Source of the DNA: Neobacillus novalis NBRC 102450
GTDB taxonomy: Bacteria; Bacillota; Bacilli; Bacillales; Cytobacillaceae
Direction of reading: 5' to 3'
Assembly: GCF_001591805.1 (NCBI RefSeq)
Contig: NZ_BCVP01000016.1
Location: 62,001-126,000 of the forward strand
Length of the DNA stretch: 64,000 bases
The first letter of the stretch is position 1. The number at the start of each line of letters is the position of its first letter. Position numbers and translations under genes: made by a program. Shown piece after piece: positions 36,094 to 44,565 of the stretch. The notes under the pieces were generated by a model. It had not been told where the DNA came from. It searched no databases and worked only from the letters and a program-made list of their open reading frames with translations.

Positions 36094-37003
36094 ATTTTTT
36101 GCCCACTAAATTTGTGTTCATAACCGCCTTACTTTTTTTGGTACTTTCTAGCAATGGCGTTTTCTTCACTGCTTCAATCAGCCGGTCAATATCGTTAATG
36201 ATGGGCACGAGTGTAATGACAATTCTGCCATTTTCAAAATCTCTTCTTGTAAAATGATAGCGTTTTAAACCTAATGCTCTTGTTGCTTCAAAAAGGGCAG
36301 CTTGCCTTTGCCCGAAATTATCCAAGGTTATTCGTAAATGATTTTCATGGGGTTTAATGATAACAGCTAAGCCTTCGGTTTCAAACAGCTTGGAAGCATG
36401 ATCAGATCCTAATAGATTCGATACATACATACCGTCTACATACAGCTCAGATTCTCTCACTTCAACAGTTCCCTGTTCAACTTCCGCAATATCGCCAATC
36501 GTTTTTCCTTTTGAAAATCTTTTTAACAAATAAAAAACAATCAAGCCTACGAGCGTTCCAGCCAAAACATTGATCCAAGTCGTTTTAGAGTCAATGAGCT
36601 GCATGGTTATTGCAGTTATTAAAGCAACGATCAGGGCAAAATAATTTCGTGATTCAAAGGTTTTCGCAATGCCGTCGATATAGGCATCCCCGCGATAAGC
36701 ATATTCTGTATGCTCTAAATCCTTTAGACTTTCTCTTTCTGATTTTCTTACATCTCGAAATTGTTGGGCAGCGGCTGTTAAGAATGTAACGGCGATAAAG
36801 TTTTTGGTCATTAACGCAGGAATCGCAACCGCTCCAATTGCAGCAGATACAAACCCTGTTAGTAAATGGATTAAGTAACCATTTGGATAACTTGGATATT
36901 GCCGATAGTCTTCTTTAATAGTGAGCAGCCTTGCCAGCGTACCAACGATTACCGAGGTTACAATCATGACGAGGTGCTCATGGGAAATCAAGCTGTCCTT
37001 CAT
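36092..37003 (-). CDS. YIEGIA-family membrane protein
   Basis: A 303-residue protein. Four to five membrane segments cover residues 10-170 and a soluble C-terminal domain follows. The family word appears as YRGDAYIDGIAKTFESRNY near residue 105. The C-terminal half (TVEVRESELYVDGMYVSNLL) looks like a strand-rich domain. Relatives in Bacillus are linked with spore envelope formation. GTG/GGAG-rich bases precede the ATG. A 93-residue gene lies 36 nt upstream on the same strand and may encode a partner. Confidence 0.8.
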   Translation of the reverse strand: MKDSLISHEHLVMIVTSVIVGTLARLLTIKEDYRQYPSYPNGYLIHLLTGFVSAAIGAVAIPALMTKNFIAVTFLTAAAQQFRDVRKSERESLKDLEHTEYAYRGDAYIDGIAKTFESRNYFALIVALITAITMQLIDSKTTWINVLAGTLVGLIVFYLLKRFSKGKTIGDIAEVEQGTVEVRESELYVDGMYVSNLLGSDHASKLFETEGLAVIIKPHENHLRITLDNFGQRQAALFEATRALGLKRYHFTRRDFENGRIVITLVPIINDIDRLIEAVKKTPLLESTKKSKAVMNTNLVGKK

Positions 37004-37039
37004 GGTTTCACTCCAATGATTACGTATTTAATGTTATTG

Positions 37040-37321
37040 CTATTTTTGTTGTTCATCGTTCAGCTTAATTTTTTTACATCCGACATACAAACAGGTGAAA
37101 ATATCCAGTCCAGGTTTTGCTTTTGTTAAGCCTTTTAGATAAGGTGTAACTAAATCTTTGAAATCTGCACCGACCCCTTCCTCTTCCAAAATTCCATATA
37201 CGAACAGCTTTTTTTCATCAAATAAAAAGGCTACATTGCCAACTGCTTTGCTGGTGGAATCTACCACATTTAATACTTGGAATTGCGGTGTAATAACCTC
37301 AGGGGAAAAATATATTTGCAA
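37040..37321 (-). CDS. Small protein upstream of YIEGIA gene, possible capping subunit
   Basis: A 93-residue soluble protein starting at TTG 37321 after AAAGGAG. It has strand/helix character (VVDSTSKAVGNVAFLFDEKK, then DFKDLVTPYLKGL) and no signal or membrane segment. It is likely cotranscribed with the YIEGIA-family gene. Small proteins next to YIEGIA genes have been named capping complex subunits. Whether this one is of that family I cannot confirm. Confidence 0.6.
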   Translation of the reverse strand: MQIYFSPEVITPQFQVLNVVDSTSKAVGNVAFLFDEKKLFVYGILEEEGVGADFKDLVTPYLKGLTKAKPGLDIFTCLYVGCKKIKLNDEQQK

Positions 37322-37418
37322 TTGAATTTACTCCTTTCAAGGTTAAGCTAAGGTAGCGTAAGCTTTTGATGCAAACTTTGCATGAGTTTCTGAATGAGCA
37401 TTATCTATTCCCATCTGC

Positions 37419-38663
37419 CTACGAGAACTGTAATTTTTCAAATAAGGTGTCACTTTCTTTTGAAGGTTCTTTTTTCGCTACCTGGATAAGAACTAAGCAA
37501 AGCAGAGCAGAAACAAGAGTTAATCCTGCGGTTGTTAAAAACATCCCAGGACGCGACCATTCCATTAATTTACTAAAAATAGGCGGACCGATTGCAACAC
37601 CTAAGAAACGAACGGATCCATATAACGATGTGACGAAACCCCTACGGTCTGAAGGAACAGATCCAGTAATAAAGCTATTGATACAGGGCAGGGCAAGACC
37701 TGTTCCAATACTGCTAATAACGAGTACGGAAAAAAAAGGAATTAACTTTTTAAAGAAAATCAGAGATGCAAATGAACTGGTCATTAACAGTAATCCTATA
37801 ATAATTAACGCTTTCATTAATTTCATTTTTTTCCCAATTTTACTTCCCGTGATGTAGGAAGTGATGGTCATAAATAAAAGCGGTATCGCTAAAATACATC
37901 CTTTAATCAGTCCATCAATATGATGATCCTTTTCGAGAATATCGGAAATATAGAATAAAATCCCAAATAGGGTAAATAAACAGACAGCACCTGTTAAGTA
38001 GGCAGCAAATAACCAGCGTCCTTCTGTTTTAAAAACGGAAACAAGACTTTTTACATATTTCCCGACAGGCGGCGGCTCTTTTTCTGCTTTCTTTTCTTTG
38101 ATAAAAAAGATCGCTAATAGGATAGAAATAAGACAAAAAATCGGAAAAGCAAAAAAGGCTGCGTACCAGAAAAGCAGGGCCAAAAGAGAACCAATAATCG
38201 GACTAATAACTTTTCCAAAACCATTTGAAGCTTCTACCAAGCCTAAAACCTTGCTTTGTTCTCCACCGGTAAATAAATCTCCTGTTAAGGCCATGGCAAT
38301 TGGGGCAGTTCCGGCAGCCCCAATCCCTTGCATAATCCTTCCCGCAATAATCCATGTATAGGAATTGGAAAACCACGCCGCGGCAGCACCTGCTAAAAGC
38401 CCTCCACACCCATATAGAAAAAGAGCAGGAATAATAACCGCCTTTCGTGAAAAGCGGTCTGACAGATAGCCTAAAACCGGAATAGAAATCGCTGCAGCAA
38501 TTGAAAACACCGAAATTATTAAGCTAATCTTAAATTGGCTAACGTCTAATTCTGTTTTCATTTTTGGGAGAATCGGAATCAGCATCGAGTTACCCAAGAC
38601 AAGTATTAGCGGAATTGAACTGATTGCAAAAATAGTCATGCCTTTAGGTTTTTGCTTTGGCAA
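37419..38663 (-). CDS. yitG: MFS transporter, YitG-like
   Basis: A 414-residue, twelve-segment drug:H+ antiporter type protein. The N-terminal [20 protein letters not shown] and [15 protein letters not shown] motifs are clear. It starts at TTG 38663 after GAGAGGTG. It is divergent from comA. In B. subtilis the MFS gene yitG lies in the same neighbourhood as yitABCDE, so YitG is the likely orthologue. The symbol is based on synteny plus family and is not certain. Confidence 0.75.
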   Translation of the reverse strand: MPKQKPKGMTIFAISSIPLILVLGNSMLIPILPKMKTELDVSQFKISLIISVFSIAAAISIPVLGYLSDRFSRKAVIIPALFLYGCGGLLAGAAAAWFSNSYTWIIAGRIMQGIGAAGTAPIAMALTGDLFTGGEQSKVLGLVEASNGFGKVISPIIGSLLALLFWYAAFFAFPIFCLISILLAIFFIKEKKAEKEPPPVGKYVKSLVSVFKTEGRWLFAAYLTGAVCLFTLFGILFYISDILEKDHHIDGLIKGCILAIPLLFMTITSYITGSKIGKKMKLMKALIIIGLLLMTSSFASLIFFKKLIPFFSVLVISSIGTGLALPCINSFITGSVPSDRRGFVTSLYGSVRFLGVAIGPPIFSKLMEWSRPGMFLTTAGLTLVSALLCLVLIQVAKKEPSKESDTLFEKLQFS

Positions 38664-38826
38664 TTATGTACACCTCTCACTATTAGAATCACGCCTTTTT
38701 ATTGTTTGAGGTGATTCAGCAGTTTATACAAGGCAAATGCCTATTTTCTGAGGAATGAGCCTATTATTTACACTCTCACCCATATTTTGAATACTCTATC
38801 CTAGAAAAATGGAGGAGGCTTTCCCT

Positions 38827-39594
38827 ATGGATTTTTTAACTATACCGAAAAGGACATCCGGAAACAGGACTTCCGGCTTGACATCAGTTGTCGATTTCGG
38901 AACACCACTGGGAGAATTAAACAATATTTTAGTCGATTACGGCCACATAATCGACATTGCCAAAATTGGAATCGGCTCTGCCTATGTGACCCCAAATGTA
39001 AAGAAAAAGGTGGACTTATATAAGGAATTTAAGATTAAGCCATATTGCGGCGGAACCTTATTTGAAAAGTGTTATTACCAAAATAAAACCCCTGAATATG
39101 TCAGCTATTTACACAATCTAGGCATTGAATGGATTGAGATTTCTAATGGCACTTTAGAAATTCCTTTACAAGAACGCCTCCAAATCATCTCTTGGTTAAA
39201 AAAGGATTTTCGCGTGATTGCTGAGGTTGGCTCAAAAGATGCAGATAATCATATGCCTGTATCTGAATGGAAGGAAGAAGTAAGGCTTTTACTAGAAGCT
39301 GGCTGCGAATATGTGATTACTGAGGGCAGAGATTCAGGCACAGCAGGGATTTATGAAAAAAATGGCACGATTAAATCCAACCTAATTCATGAATTACTCG
39401 AAGTGGCTGATGCTGAAAAGATCATTTTTGAAGCGCCTTCGCCCAAACATCAAATGTATTTTATTAAAGAAATAGGACCAAATGTTAATTTAGGAAATGT
39501 GAAACTTCAAGACGTTTTAGTTTTAGAGGCACAGCGCTGTGGCCTTAGGAGTGAAACGTTTTTTTTAGAGGCAAGTGAATGCAACTTACTTTAA
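38827..39594 (+). CDS. comA: Phosphosulfolactate synthase ComA (YitD-like)
   Basis: A 255-residue TIM-barrel enzyme that joins sulfite to phosphoenolpyruvate to give (R)-phosphosulfolactate. Conserved parts are DYGHIIDIAKIGIGSAYVTP, KPYCGGTLFEK, AEVGSKDADNHM, VITEGRDSGTAGIY and IFEAPSPKHQ. It starts at ATG 38827 after GGAGGAGG; the ATG at 38809 overlaps that site. In Bacillus sulfolactate is a known spore component. A CATATTTT box at 38781 might be a mother-cell sigma -10, but this is weak. It overlaps the next gene by 16 nt. Confidence 0.93.
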   Translation: MDFLTIPKRTSGNRTSGLTSVVDFGTPLGELNNILVDYGHIIDIAKIGIGSAYVTPNVKKKVDLYKEFKIKPYCGGTLFEKCYYQNKTPEYVSYLHNLGIEWIEISNGTLEIPLQERLQIISWLKKDFRVIAEVGSKDADNHMPVSEWKEEVRLLLEAGCEYVITEGRDSGTAGIYEKNGTIKSNLIHELLEVADAEKIIFEAPSPKHQMYFIKEIGPNVNLGNVKLQDVLVLEAQRCGLRSETFFLEASECNLL

Positions 39595-40109
39595 TTAGGC
39601 ATCTTCCGACTGAATGGAACAAACAGCAGAAGCTCCAAGGGAGGAGGGATATTGAAATTTCCTTTTTAACAGAAGAGTTTCAAAAAGGAATGGATGCGAA
39701 TCAACAAGTCTTACAAGGATTGTCACCATTTGACGTTGTTTTAGCTAGTACATTAAAACGAACCCAGCAAACGGCCTGTCTTTATGGTTACAAATGCGAA
39801 CCTGAATACTTATTGGATGAATTAGATTTTGGCCATTTTGAAGGGCTGCCAAAGGAAAAACTTATGCTGGATTTTGGTGAAAAGTGGATGAATCATCCAA
39901 AAGAATTGGTTTTAGGAGAAAGCATTTGTAACTTAGAGGCCAGGATTGCTTTGTTTTTAGAAAAATATCAGGGGTTTCGCAATATTTTAGTATTTGGCCA
40001 TGGATCATGGATTAGAGCCATGATTTCGTACCATAAGTACGGTCATATCAATCAGATGAATAAAATAGTCGTTGAAAACAATGCGTGTATTACCTTATCA
40101 ACGAAATAG
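39579..40109 (+). CDS. Histidine phosphatase-family protein (possible phosphosulfolactate phosphatase)
   Basis: A 176-residue phosphoglycerate mutase-like phosphatase. The N-terminal catalytic motif is LIRHLPTEWN, a variant of RHGxTxxN with Leu-Pro in place of Gly-x. Other site residues are the Arg in STLKRTQQT, the Glu in ELDFGHFEG and the second His in VFGHGSW. The gene starts inside the end of comA, so the two are tightly coupled. ComB, the usual phosphosulfolactate phosphatase, is not in this cluster. This protein may do its job. That is an inference. Confidence 0.85.
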   Translation: MQLTLIRHLPTEWNKQQKLQGRRDIEISFLTEEFQKGMDANQQVLQGLSPFDVVLASTLKRTQQTACLYGYKCEPEYLLDELDFGHFEGLPKEKLMLDFGEKWMNHPKELVLGESICNLEARIALFLEKYQGFRNILVFGHGSWIRAMISYHKYGHINQMNKIVVENNACITLSTK

Positions 40110-40141
40110 GGAACTTAAGGGAGAGAATGGAGGGCTGAAGG

Positions 40142-40852
40142 TTGTCTGAGCAATTAACATTTGACGATTGGGATGAAAAAAAGGTCGCTGCCCTTATGGA
40201 ACAACACCAGGACTTTGTAGATATTCTAAAATGGGCTTTTAGTGAATACGGGGATGAAATTGTTTATTCATGCAGCTTTGGAGCCGAGGGGATTGTGTTA
40301 ATCGATTTGATTCATAAAGTAAACAAATCGGCAAAAATTATTTTCCTTGATACAGGACTTCATTTTCCGGAAACATATGGATTGATTGAAGAAGTAAAGA
40401 GTCGCTACCCTACGTTAGATATCAAAATAATTAAACCTAAAATATCATTAGTGGAACAGGAAAAATGGTATGGGGAAGAGCTATGGAAGGTTAATCCGAA
40501 CCTTTGCTGCCACATGAGGAAGATTGTCCCCTTAAAGGAAGCTCTTGTTGATGTCAAGGCATGGATTTCCGGTCTAAGACGCGAACAATCCCTCTCAAGG
40601 AGCAAAATTGAGTACATTAATAAAGATGGAAAATTTCAGAAAATTAAAATTTGCCCGCTCATCCATTGGACATGGGAAGAGGTTATGACTTATATCCATT
40701 TAAATAAGCTCCCGTACAATCCGTTGCATGATCAGCGGTATCCTAGTATTGGCTGTGCCCCTTGTACGCAGCCTGTCTCTGAAGCAGGGGACCTTCGTTC
40801 AGGCAGATGGGCCGATTCATCAAAAACAGAGTGCGGACTTCATCAAACATAG
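40142..40852 (+). CDS. cysH: Phosphoadenylyl/adenylyl-sulfate reductase (CysH/YitB type)
   Basis: A 236-residue thioredoxin-dependent reductase giving sulfite from PAPS or APS. YSCSFGAEGIVLIDLI is the PP-loop. GLRREQSLSRS binds the sulfonucleotide. Cys pairs NLCCHMRK and IGCAPCTQP mark the [4Fe-4S] type, and TECGLH near the C-terminus has the catalytic Cys. It starts at TTG 40142 after a GGAGGG site. No sulfite reductase follows, so the sulfite probably goes to ComA. The B. subtilis equivalent here is yitB. Confidence 0.93.
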   Translation: MSEQLTFDDWDEKKVAALMEQHQDFVDILKWAFSEYGDEIVYSCSFGAEGIVLIDLIHKVNKSAKIIFLDTGLHFPETYGLIEEVKSRYPTLDIKIIKPKISLVEQEKWYGEELWKVNPNLCCHMRKIVPLKEALVDVKAWISGLRREQSLSRSKIEYINKDGKFQKIKICPLIHWTWEEVMTYIHLNKLPYNPLHDQRYPSIGCAPCTQPVSEAGDLRSGRWADSSKTECGLHQT

Positions 40853-40891
40853 ATTTTTTAGATAAATCTAGGAGTATGGGAGGGGAAAAAA

Positions 40892-42040
40892 GTGAGTAAA
40901 AGTGTACCGCATGGCGGTAAATTAATTAATCGAATGAACCTTAATGTTGCTAGTGATTTTTCCTTAAATTATGTGGACTTAGATAATGTAGAATTAAGTG
41001 ATTTAGAGTTAATCGCAAATGGTGCGTATAGTCCACTGGAAGGATTTATGGGAAAGGCTGATTATGAGTCTGTTGTAAACAATATGAGACTCGCAAACGG
41101 ACTGCCGTGGTCATTACCGATTACCTTAGCCATTGATAGGAATAAAGCCGAGGGACTAAGAAGGGGTGAAACTATTAATCTTGTTCATAACGGCATGGTT
41201 TACGGGGTAATGGAGGTAACGGAAACTTTTTCACCTGATAAAACGTGGGAAGCCGCGAATGTTTATCAAACAACTGACATGGCTCATCCTGGTGTAAAGA
41301 AGTTATTTGAACGGCCAGAAATTTATCTTGCTGGACCAATCACGTTAATTAAAAGGGCGGAACCAAATAAGTTTCATTCCTATTATTTAGATCCCATTCA
41401 AACAAGAGAAAGATTTCAAACATTAGGCTGGAATACGGTGGTTGGTTTTCAAACGAGAAATCCTGTCCATCGAGCCCATGAATATATTCAAAAATCAGCA
41501 TTAGAAATAGTAGATGGTCTTTTCTTAAATCCGCTTGTAGGGGAGACCAAGTCTGATGACATCCCCAGTGAAATCCGAATGGAAAGCTATCAAGTCCTGC
41601 TAGAAAATTATTATCCAAAGAATAGAGTTTTCTTATCGGTGTTCCCGGCAGCCATGCGCTATGCCGGACCAAGAGAGGCCATCTTTCATTCACTAGTCCG
41701 GAAGAATTTTGGCTGCACCCATTTTATCGTTGGAAGAGACCATGCAGGGGTTGGAAATTATTATGGAACCTATGATGCACAAAAAATATTTAGCCATTTT
41801 AATGAGGAAGAACTAGGGATTAAACCGCTCTTTTTTGAGCATAGCTTTTATTGTAAAAAATGCGAAAACATGGCGTCTGAGAAAACATGCCCTCATGACC
41901 AGCAATTTCATGTGATTTTATCGGGAACAAAGGTAAGAGGGATGTTGAAAAATGGAGAACAGCCGCCAAAGGAATTTAGTCGTCCTGAGGTAGTGGAAAT
42001 TCTTATTCAAGGAATGAAAACGGTTCTTACAAAAAACTAA
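40892..42040 (+). CDS. sat: Sulfate adenylyltransferase (Sat/YitA type)
   Basis: A 382-residue homo-oligomeric ATP sulfurylase making APS from ATP and sulfate. The active-site loops are [18 protein letters not shown] (QTRNPxHRxHE) and [16 protein letters not shown] Cys set, [13 protein letters not shown], near residue 330 fits the small zinc-like site of bacterial members. GTG start at 40892 after GGGAGGGG. Second step partner of cysC downstream and cysH upstream. Confidence 0.95.
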   Translation: MSKSVPHGGKLINRMNLNVASDFSLNYVDLDNVELSDLELIANGAYSPLEGFMGKADYESVVNNMRLANGLPWSLPITLAIDRNKAEGLRRGETINLVHNGMVYGVMEVTETFSPDKTWEAANVYQTTDMAHPGVKKLFERPEIYLAGPITLIKRAEPNKFHSYYLDPIQTRERFQTLGWNTVVGFQTRNPVHRAHEYIQKSALEIVDGLFLNPLVGETKSDDIPSEIRMESYQVLLENYYPKNRVFLSVFPAAMRYAGPREAIFHSLVRKNFGCTHFIVGRDHAGVGNYYGTYDAQKIFSHFNEEELGIKPLFFEHSFYCKKCENMASEKTCPHDQQFHVILSGTKVRGMLKNGEQPPKEFSRPEVVEILIQGMKTVLTKN

Positions 42041-42052
42041 AGGGTGTAAGTA

Positions 42053-42652
42053 ATGGGGAAAAGTAATCACATCACATGGCATGAATCAACAGTAACCAAA
42101 CATGATCGCCACCAATTGAACGGTCACAAAAGTTGTGTTCTTTGGTTTACTGGATTATCGGGGTCTGGTAAATCTACCTTGGCTAATGCCGTTGATCACA
42201 TGTTATTTCAACAAGGCAGCCAGAGTTATGTTTTAGACGGGGATAATGTACGGCATGGTTTAAACAGCGATTTAAGCTTCCGGGACGAGGATCGGAAAGA
42301 AAATATTCGGAGAATTGGGGAAGTGGCGAAGTTATTTGTTGATAGCGGACAAATCGTTTCCTCGGCATTTATTTCTCCGTTTCGCGAAGACCGGGACCTT
42401 GTTCGCAACATGTTTGCAAACGAAGAGTTTATTGAAATCTTTTTAAATTGTCCAATCCAAGTTTGTGAAGACCGAGACCCAAAAGGTTTATATAAAAAAG
42501 CGCGAAAAGGAGAAATTCTTCATTTTACAGGAATTTCTTCACCATATGAAAGGCCATTTTATCCTGAAATTATTATTGAAACCAATAACCTATCGGTAGA
42601 ACAATCGATTAGCAAAATAGTAGGGTATTTAAAAGATAAGGAAATCCTTTAA
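42053..42652 (+). CDS. cysC: Adenylyl-sulfate kinase CysC
   Basis: A 199-residue APS kinase giving PAPS. The P-loop is GLSGSGKST near residue 38. [16 protein letters not shown], with DGDNVRxGL, binds [16 protein letters not shown] and [14 protein letters not shown] are conserved. It starts 12 nt after sat. With Sat and CysH it turns sulfate into sulfite for ComA. Confidence 0.95.
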   Translation: MGKSNHITWHESTVTKHDRHQLNGHKSCVLWFTGLSGSGKSTLANAVDHMLFQQGSQSYVLDGDNVRHGLNSDLSFRDEDRKENIRRIGEVAKLFVDSGQIVSSAFISPFREDRDLVRNMFANEEFIEIFLNCPIQVCEDRDPKGLYKKARKGEILHFTGISSPYERPFYPEIIIETNNLSVEQSISKIVGYLKDKEIL

Positions 42653-42675
42653 AAGGGGATCTTCTTATCTTTTTC
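42631..42675. terminator. Bidirectional terminator between cysC and yitE
   Basis: AAAAGATAAG (42631) and CTTATCTTTT (42665) form the base of a stem with ATCC/GGGAT inside. T-runs flank both sides. The stem includes the ends of both convergent genes. Confidence 0.75.
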
Positions 42676-43282
42676 GCCAATTCGCGCTTAAAAAACTAAT
42701 ATTTTGAAACTTTAAAGTATAGATAAAGTCAATAATATTGGTTGAGAAAAATTGGCAAATGATGGCAAAGACAACAATTTTATAATCAATCACAAATGCA
42801 GTTAACAAAAAAATAAACATGTTAATCCCCATCATAACCTTTCCGGGGCTCCATTTCTTATAGGAAGCAATCATTAATGCCGGTATGACCATTCCACCAC
42901 TCGAAGCCCCCGCGCGAATCAGTAAGCCCACTCCAATACCAAAGAGAAGGGATCCGGCAGCAAGGTCCACTAATATATGTACATGCGGGTGAACTATTTG
43001 AGAGGTGAGGATGCTTACAATAGTCGAGGTAGTTGCAACCGAAATGATGGTTCGAATGGTCCAAGTAAAACCAAAATATTTTAACGCAAACAGTAAAAAA
43101 ACGATATTGGCCAGCCATAATGAAAAACCTAGGGATAAATGGAACCAATGATTGATCAAGATGGCTATCCCTGCTGCCCCTCCTGAAGGGATGGAGTGGG
43201 GAAATAAAAACAAAGACATGGCGATTCCCTGCAAGCTAGCCCCAAAGAGTAAACAAACATAGATGATTAGCTTTTTCTTCAT
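42665..43282 (-). CDS. yitE: YitT-family membrane protein (YitE-like)
   Basis: A 205-residue protein with five or six membrane segments and the YitT/DUF161 motif PHSIPSGGAAGIAILINHW and later SSGGMVIPALMI. It lacks the C-terminal DUF2179 domain of larger YitT proteins. In B. subtilis the yitE gene lies in the yitABCD neighbourhood, which supports the name. The substrate is unknown; export of sulfolactate or a related acid is possible but not supported by sequence alone. Confidence 0.8.
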   Translation of the reverse strand: MKKKLIIYVCLLFGASLQGIAMSLFLFPHSIPSGGAAGIAILINHWFHLSLGFSLWLANIVFLLFALKYFGFTWTIRTIISVATTSTIVSILTSQIVHPHVHILVDLAAGSLLFGIGVGLLIRAGASSGGMVIPALMIASYKKWSPGKVMMGINMFIFLLTAFVIDYKIVVFAIICQFFSTNIIDFIYTLKFQNISFLSANWRKR

Positions 43283-43417
43283 CTTAATGGAAATGGATCC
43301 TAAAGTCGATTATAGAAAAATTCAAATTTATCCCTCCCTAGGACAGCCCTTCCTTGTCCCATTTTATGAGGGAGGGAATAAGAATATGTTGGATTTTTAT
43401 TTCAGGGAGGATACCGT

Positions 43418-43624
43418 TTACACTCGAACAATCATATAATCGCTATTTTTTAACTTCACTACATCCGCTTTTAATGCCTTTGCAATATCTACAGTTGTTT
43501 CTTTGAGCTCTTCCTCAGTCTTTAATGTCATAAATAACGGTGCCCCTGAAACCTTACGTTCCTCGTTTGCCGTCAAATAAGCCAAAATTTTATAGTCGGG
43601 TTTAATGGAAGATTCTTTCCCCAT
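43418..43624 (-). CDS. Small conserved protein, possible YIEGIA partner (YphE-like)
   Basis: A 68-residue soluble protein starting at ATG 43624 after GAGGAGG. A longer frame has no signal. The sequence runs ILAYLTANEERKVSGAPLF, a short helix EELKETTVDIAKALKADVV and a final strand SDYMIVRV. It resembles short Bacillus proteins encoded near YIEGIA genes, but that match is from memory and not certain. It is a single-gene unit between yitE and an unknown membrane protein. Confidence 0.6.
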   Translation of the reverse strand: MGKESSIKPDYKILAYLTANEERKVSGAPLFMTLKTEEELKETTVDIAKALKADVVKLKNSDYMIVRV

Positions 43625-43848
43625 ATTGTTTGAACCTCCTCGTCTATTAAAAAATTTATTCATATAAGTCCACTTTCGCTAAGCCCACCAATAGTATTGC
43701 CAACGCTGCCAATAATTAATGCTAAGGTCGAATGCCATTCTAAATAAACAAACGGTTTAATAAAAGCTGGCTTGGTAAATCCCTTGATAAAAATTAAACA
43801 TCATATTAGAGGATACGAAAGCATTAACTTAAACAGGGGGTGTTTTCG

Positions 43849-44430
43849 ATGAAAGAGCTTGAGGGCCACAGGCAGCAACACCCAAAACCCCAGTCTAATC
43901 TGACCATACAATATTCACGTACAACCAAAATAGTGTTAGGAGCTGTTTTTTCTGCATTTGCAGTCATTTTTCAGTCAGCAGGTATTTTTGCGGGTATTGG
44001 TTATGCATTAAGTATCTTAGCTACTCTTCCAATTGTCCTATCTTGCTTCATCTCTTTAAGGATCGGGTTTATGTCCTATTTTATAACCATTTTGTTATTA
44101 ATGGTTGTTCAGCCAAGTGAGCTGATTGTTTTTCCTTTTACAACCGGACTATTAGGGATAAGTATAGGCACAGCCTTTAAGCTATGGAGGAATTGGCTGT
44201 CAATCACATTATTTGGCGGCATTGCCCTAACAGCAGGAATTATGTCCTTATTATATATTTTTCGTTTTCCTGTTTTAGGGCCTTCTATTTCCCAAACATT
44301 TAATATAAAAGTGGCCATTATCATTTTGCTATTCTCGCTATTTTATAGTTGGATTTGGATGGGGCTGAGTAAGAAAGCAGCAAGGGTGTTATTCTTTGCC
44401 GGCGTTAAGAAAACTTTTTCTGATAATTAG
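43849..44430 (+). CDS. Integral membrane protein, unknown (S-component-like build)
   Basis: A 193-residue protein with about six membrane segments after a hydrophilic N-terminus of about 25 residues. The region TTKIVLGAVFSAFAVIFQSA resembles the first helix of ECF transporter S components, but no ECF genes are nearby. It starts at ATG 43849, eight nt after AGGGGG. I cannot name it. Two hairpins follow. Confidence 0.65.
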   Translation: MKELEGHRQQHPKPQSNLTIQYSRTTKIVLGAVFSAFAVIFQSAGIFAGIGYALSILATLPIVLSCFISLRIGFMSYFITILLLMVVQPSELIVFPFTTGLLGISIGTAFKLWRNWLSITLFGGIALTAGIMSLLYIFRFPVLGPSISQTFNIKVAIIILLFSLFYSWIWMGLSKKAARVLFFAGVKKTFSDN

Positions 44431-44439
44431 TATTTTGTT

Positions 44440-44464
44440 TTGGCACTCATTTTGGAGTGCCTCT
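44440..44464 (+). terminator. Short hairpin after membrane protein gene
   Basis: GGCACTC and GAGTGCC form a 7-bp stem with a 6-nt loop, followed by TCTTCC. It is a weak terminator. Confidence 0.5.
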
Positions 44465-44487
44465 TCCATAAATTTTTTCCGAAGCTT

Positions 44488-44547
44488 AAGAGGTCAGTCC
44501 TCTAATGTATGGTTACGTACATACGTTGGGGACTGACCTCATTTTTA
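44488..44547. terminator. Long bidirectional hairpin before ferredoxin oxidoreductase genes
   Basis: GAGGTCAGTCC (44490) and GGACTGACCTC (44530) form an 11-bp stem with a second inner stem around TATG/CATA. ATTTTTAT follows. It terminates the oxidoreductase gene that ends at 44566 on the minus strand and the plus-strand gene before it. Confidence 0.75.
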
Positions 44548-44565
44548 TACTGATTAAAGTTTCAT

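Noticed and set aside
38664..38826. SAM riboswitch or T-box leader before the sulfur operon
   Set aside because: The upstream region is short and AT-rich with no terminator/antiterminator pair or conserved riboswitch core.
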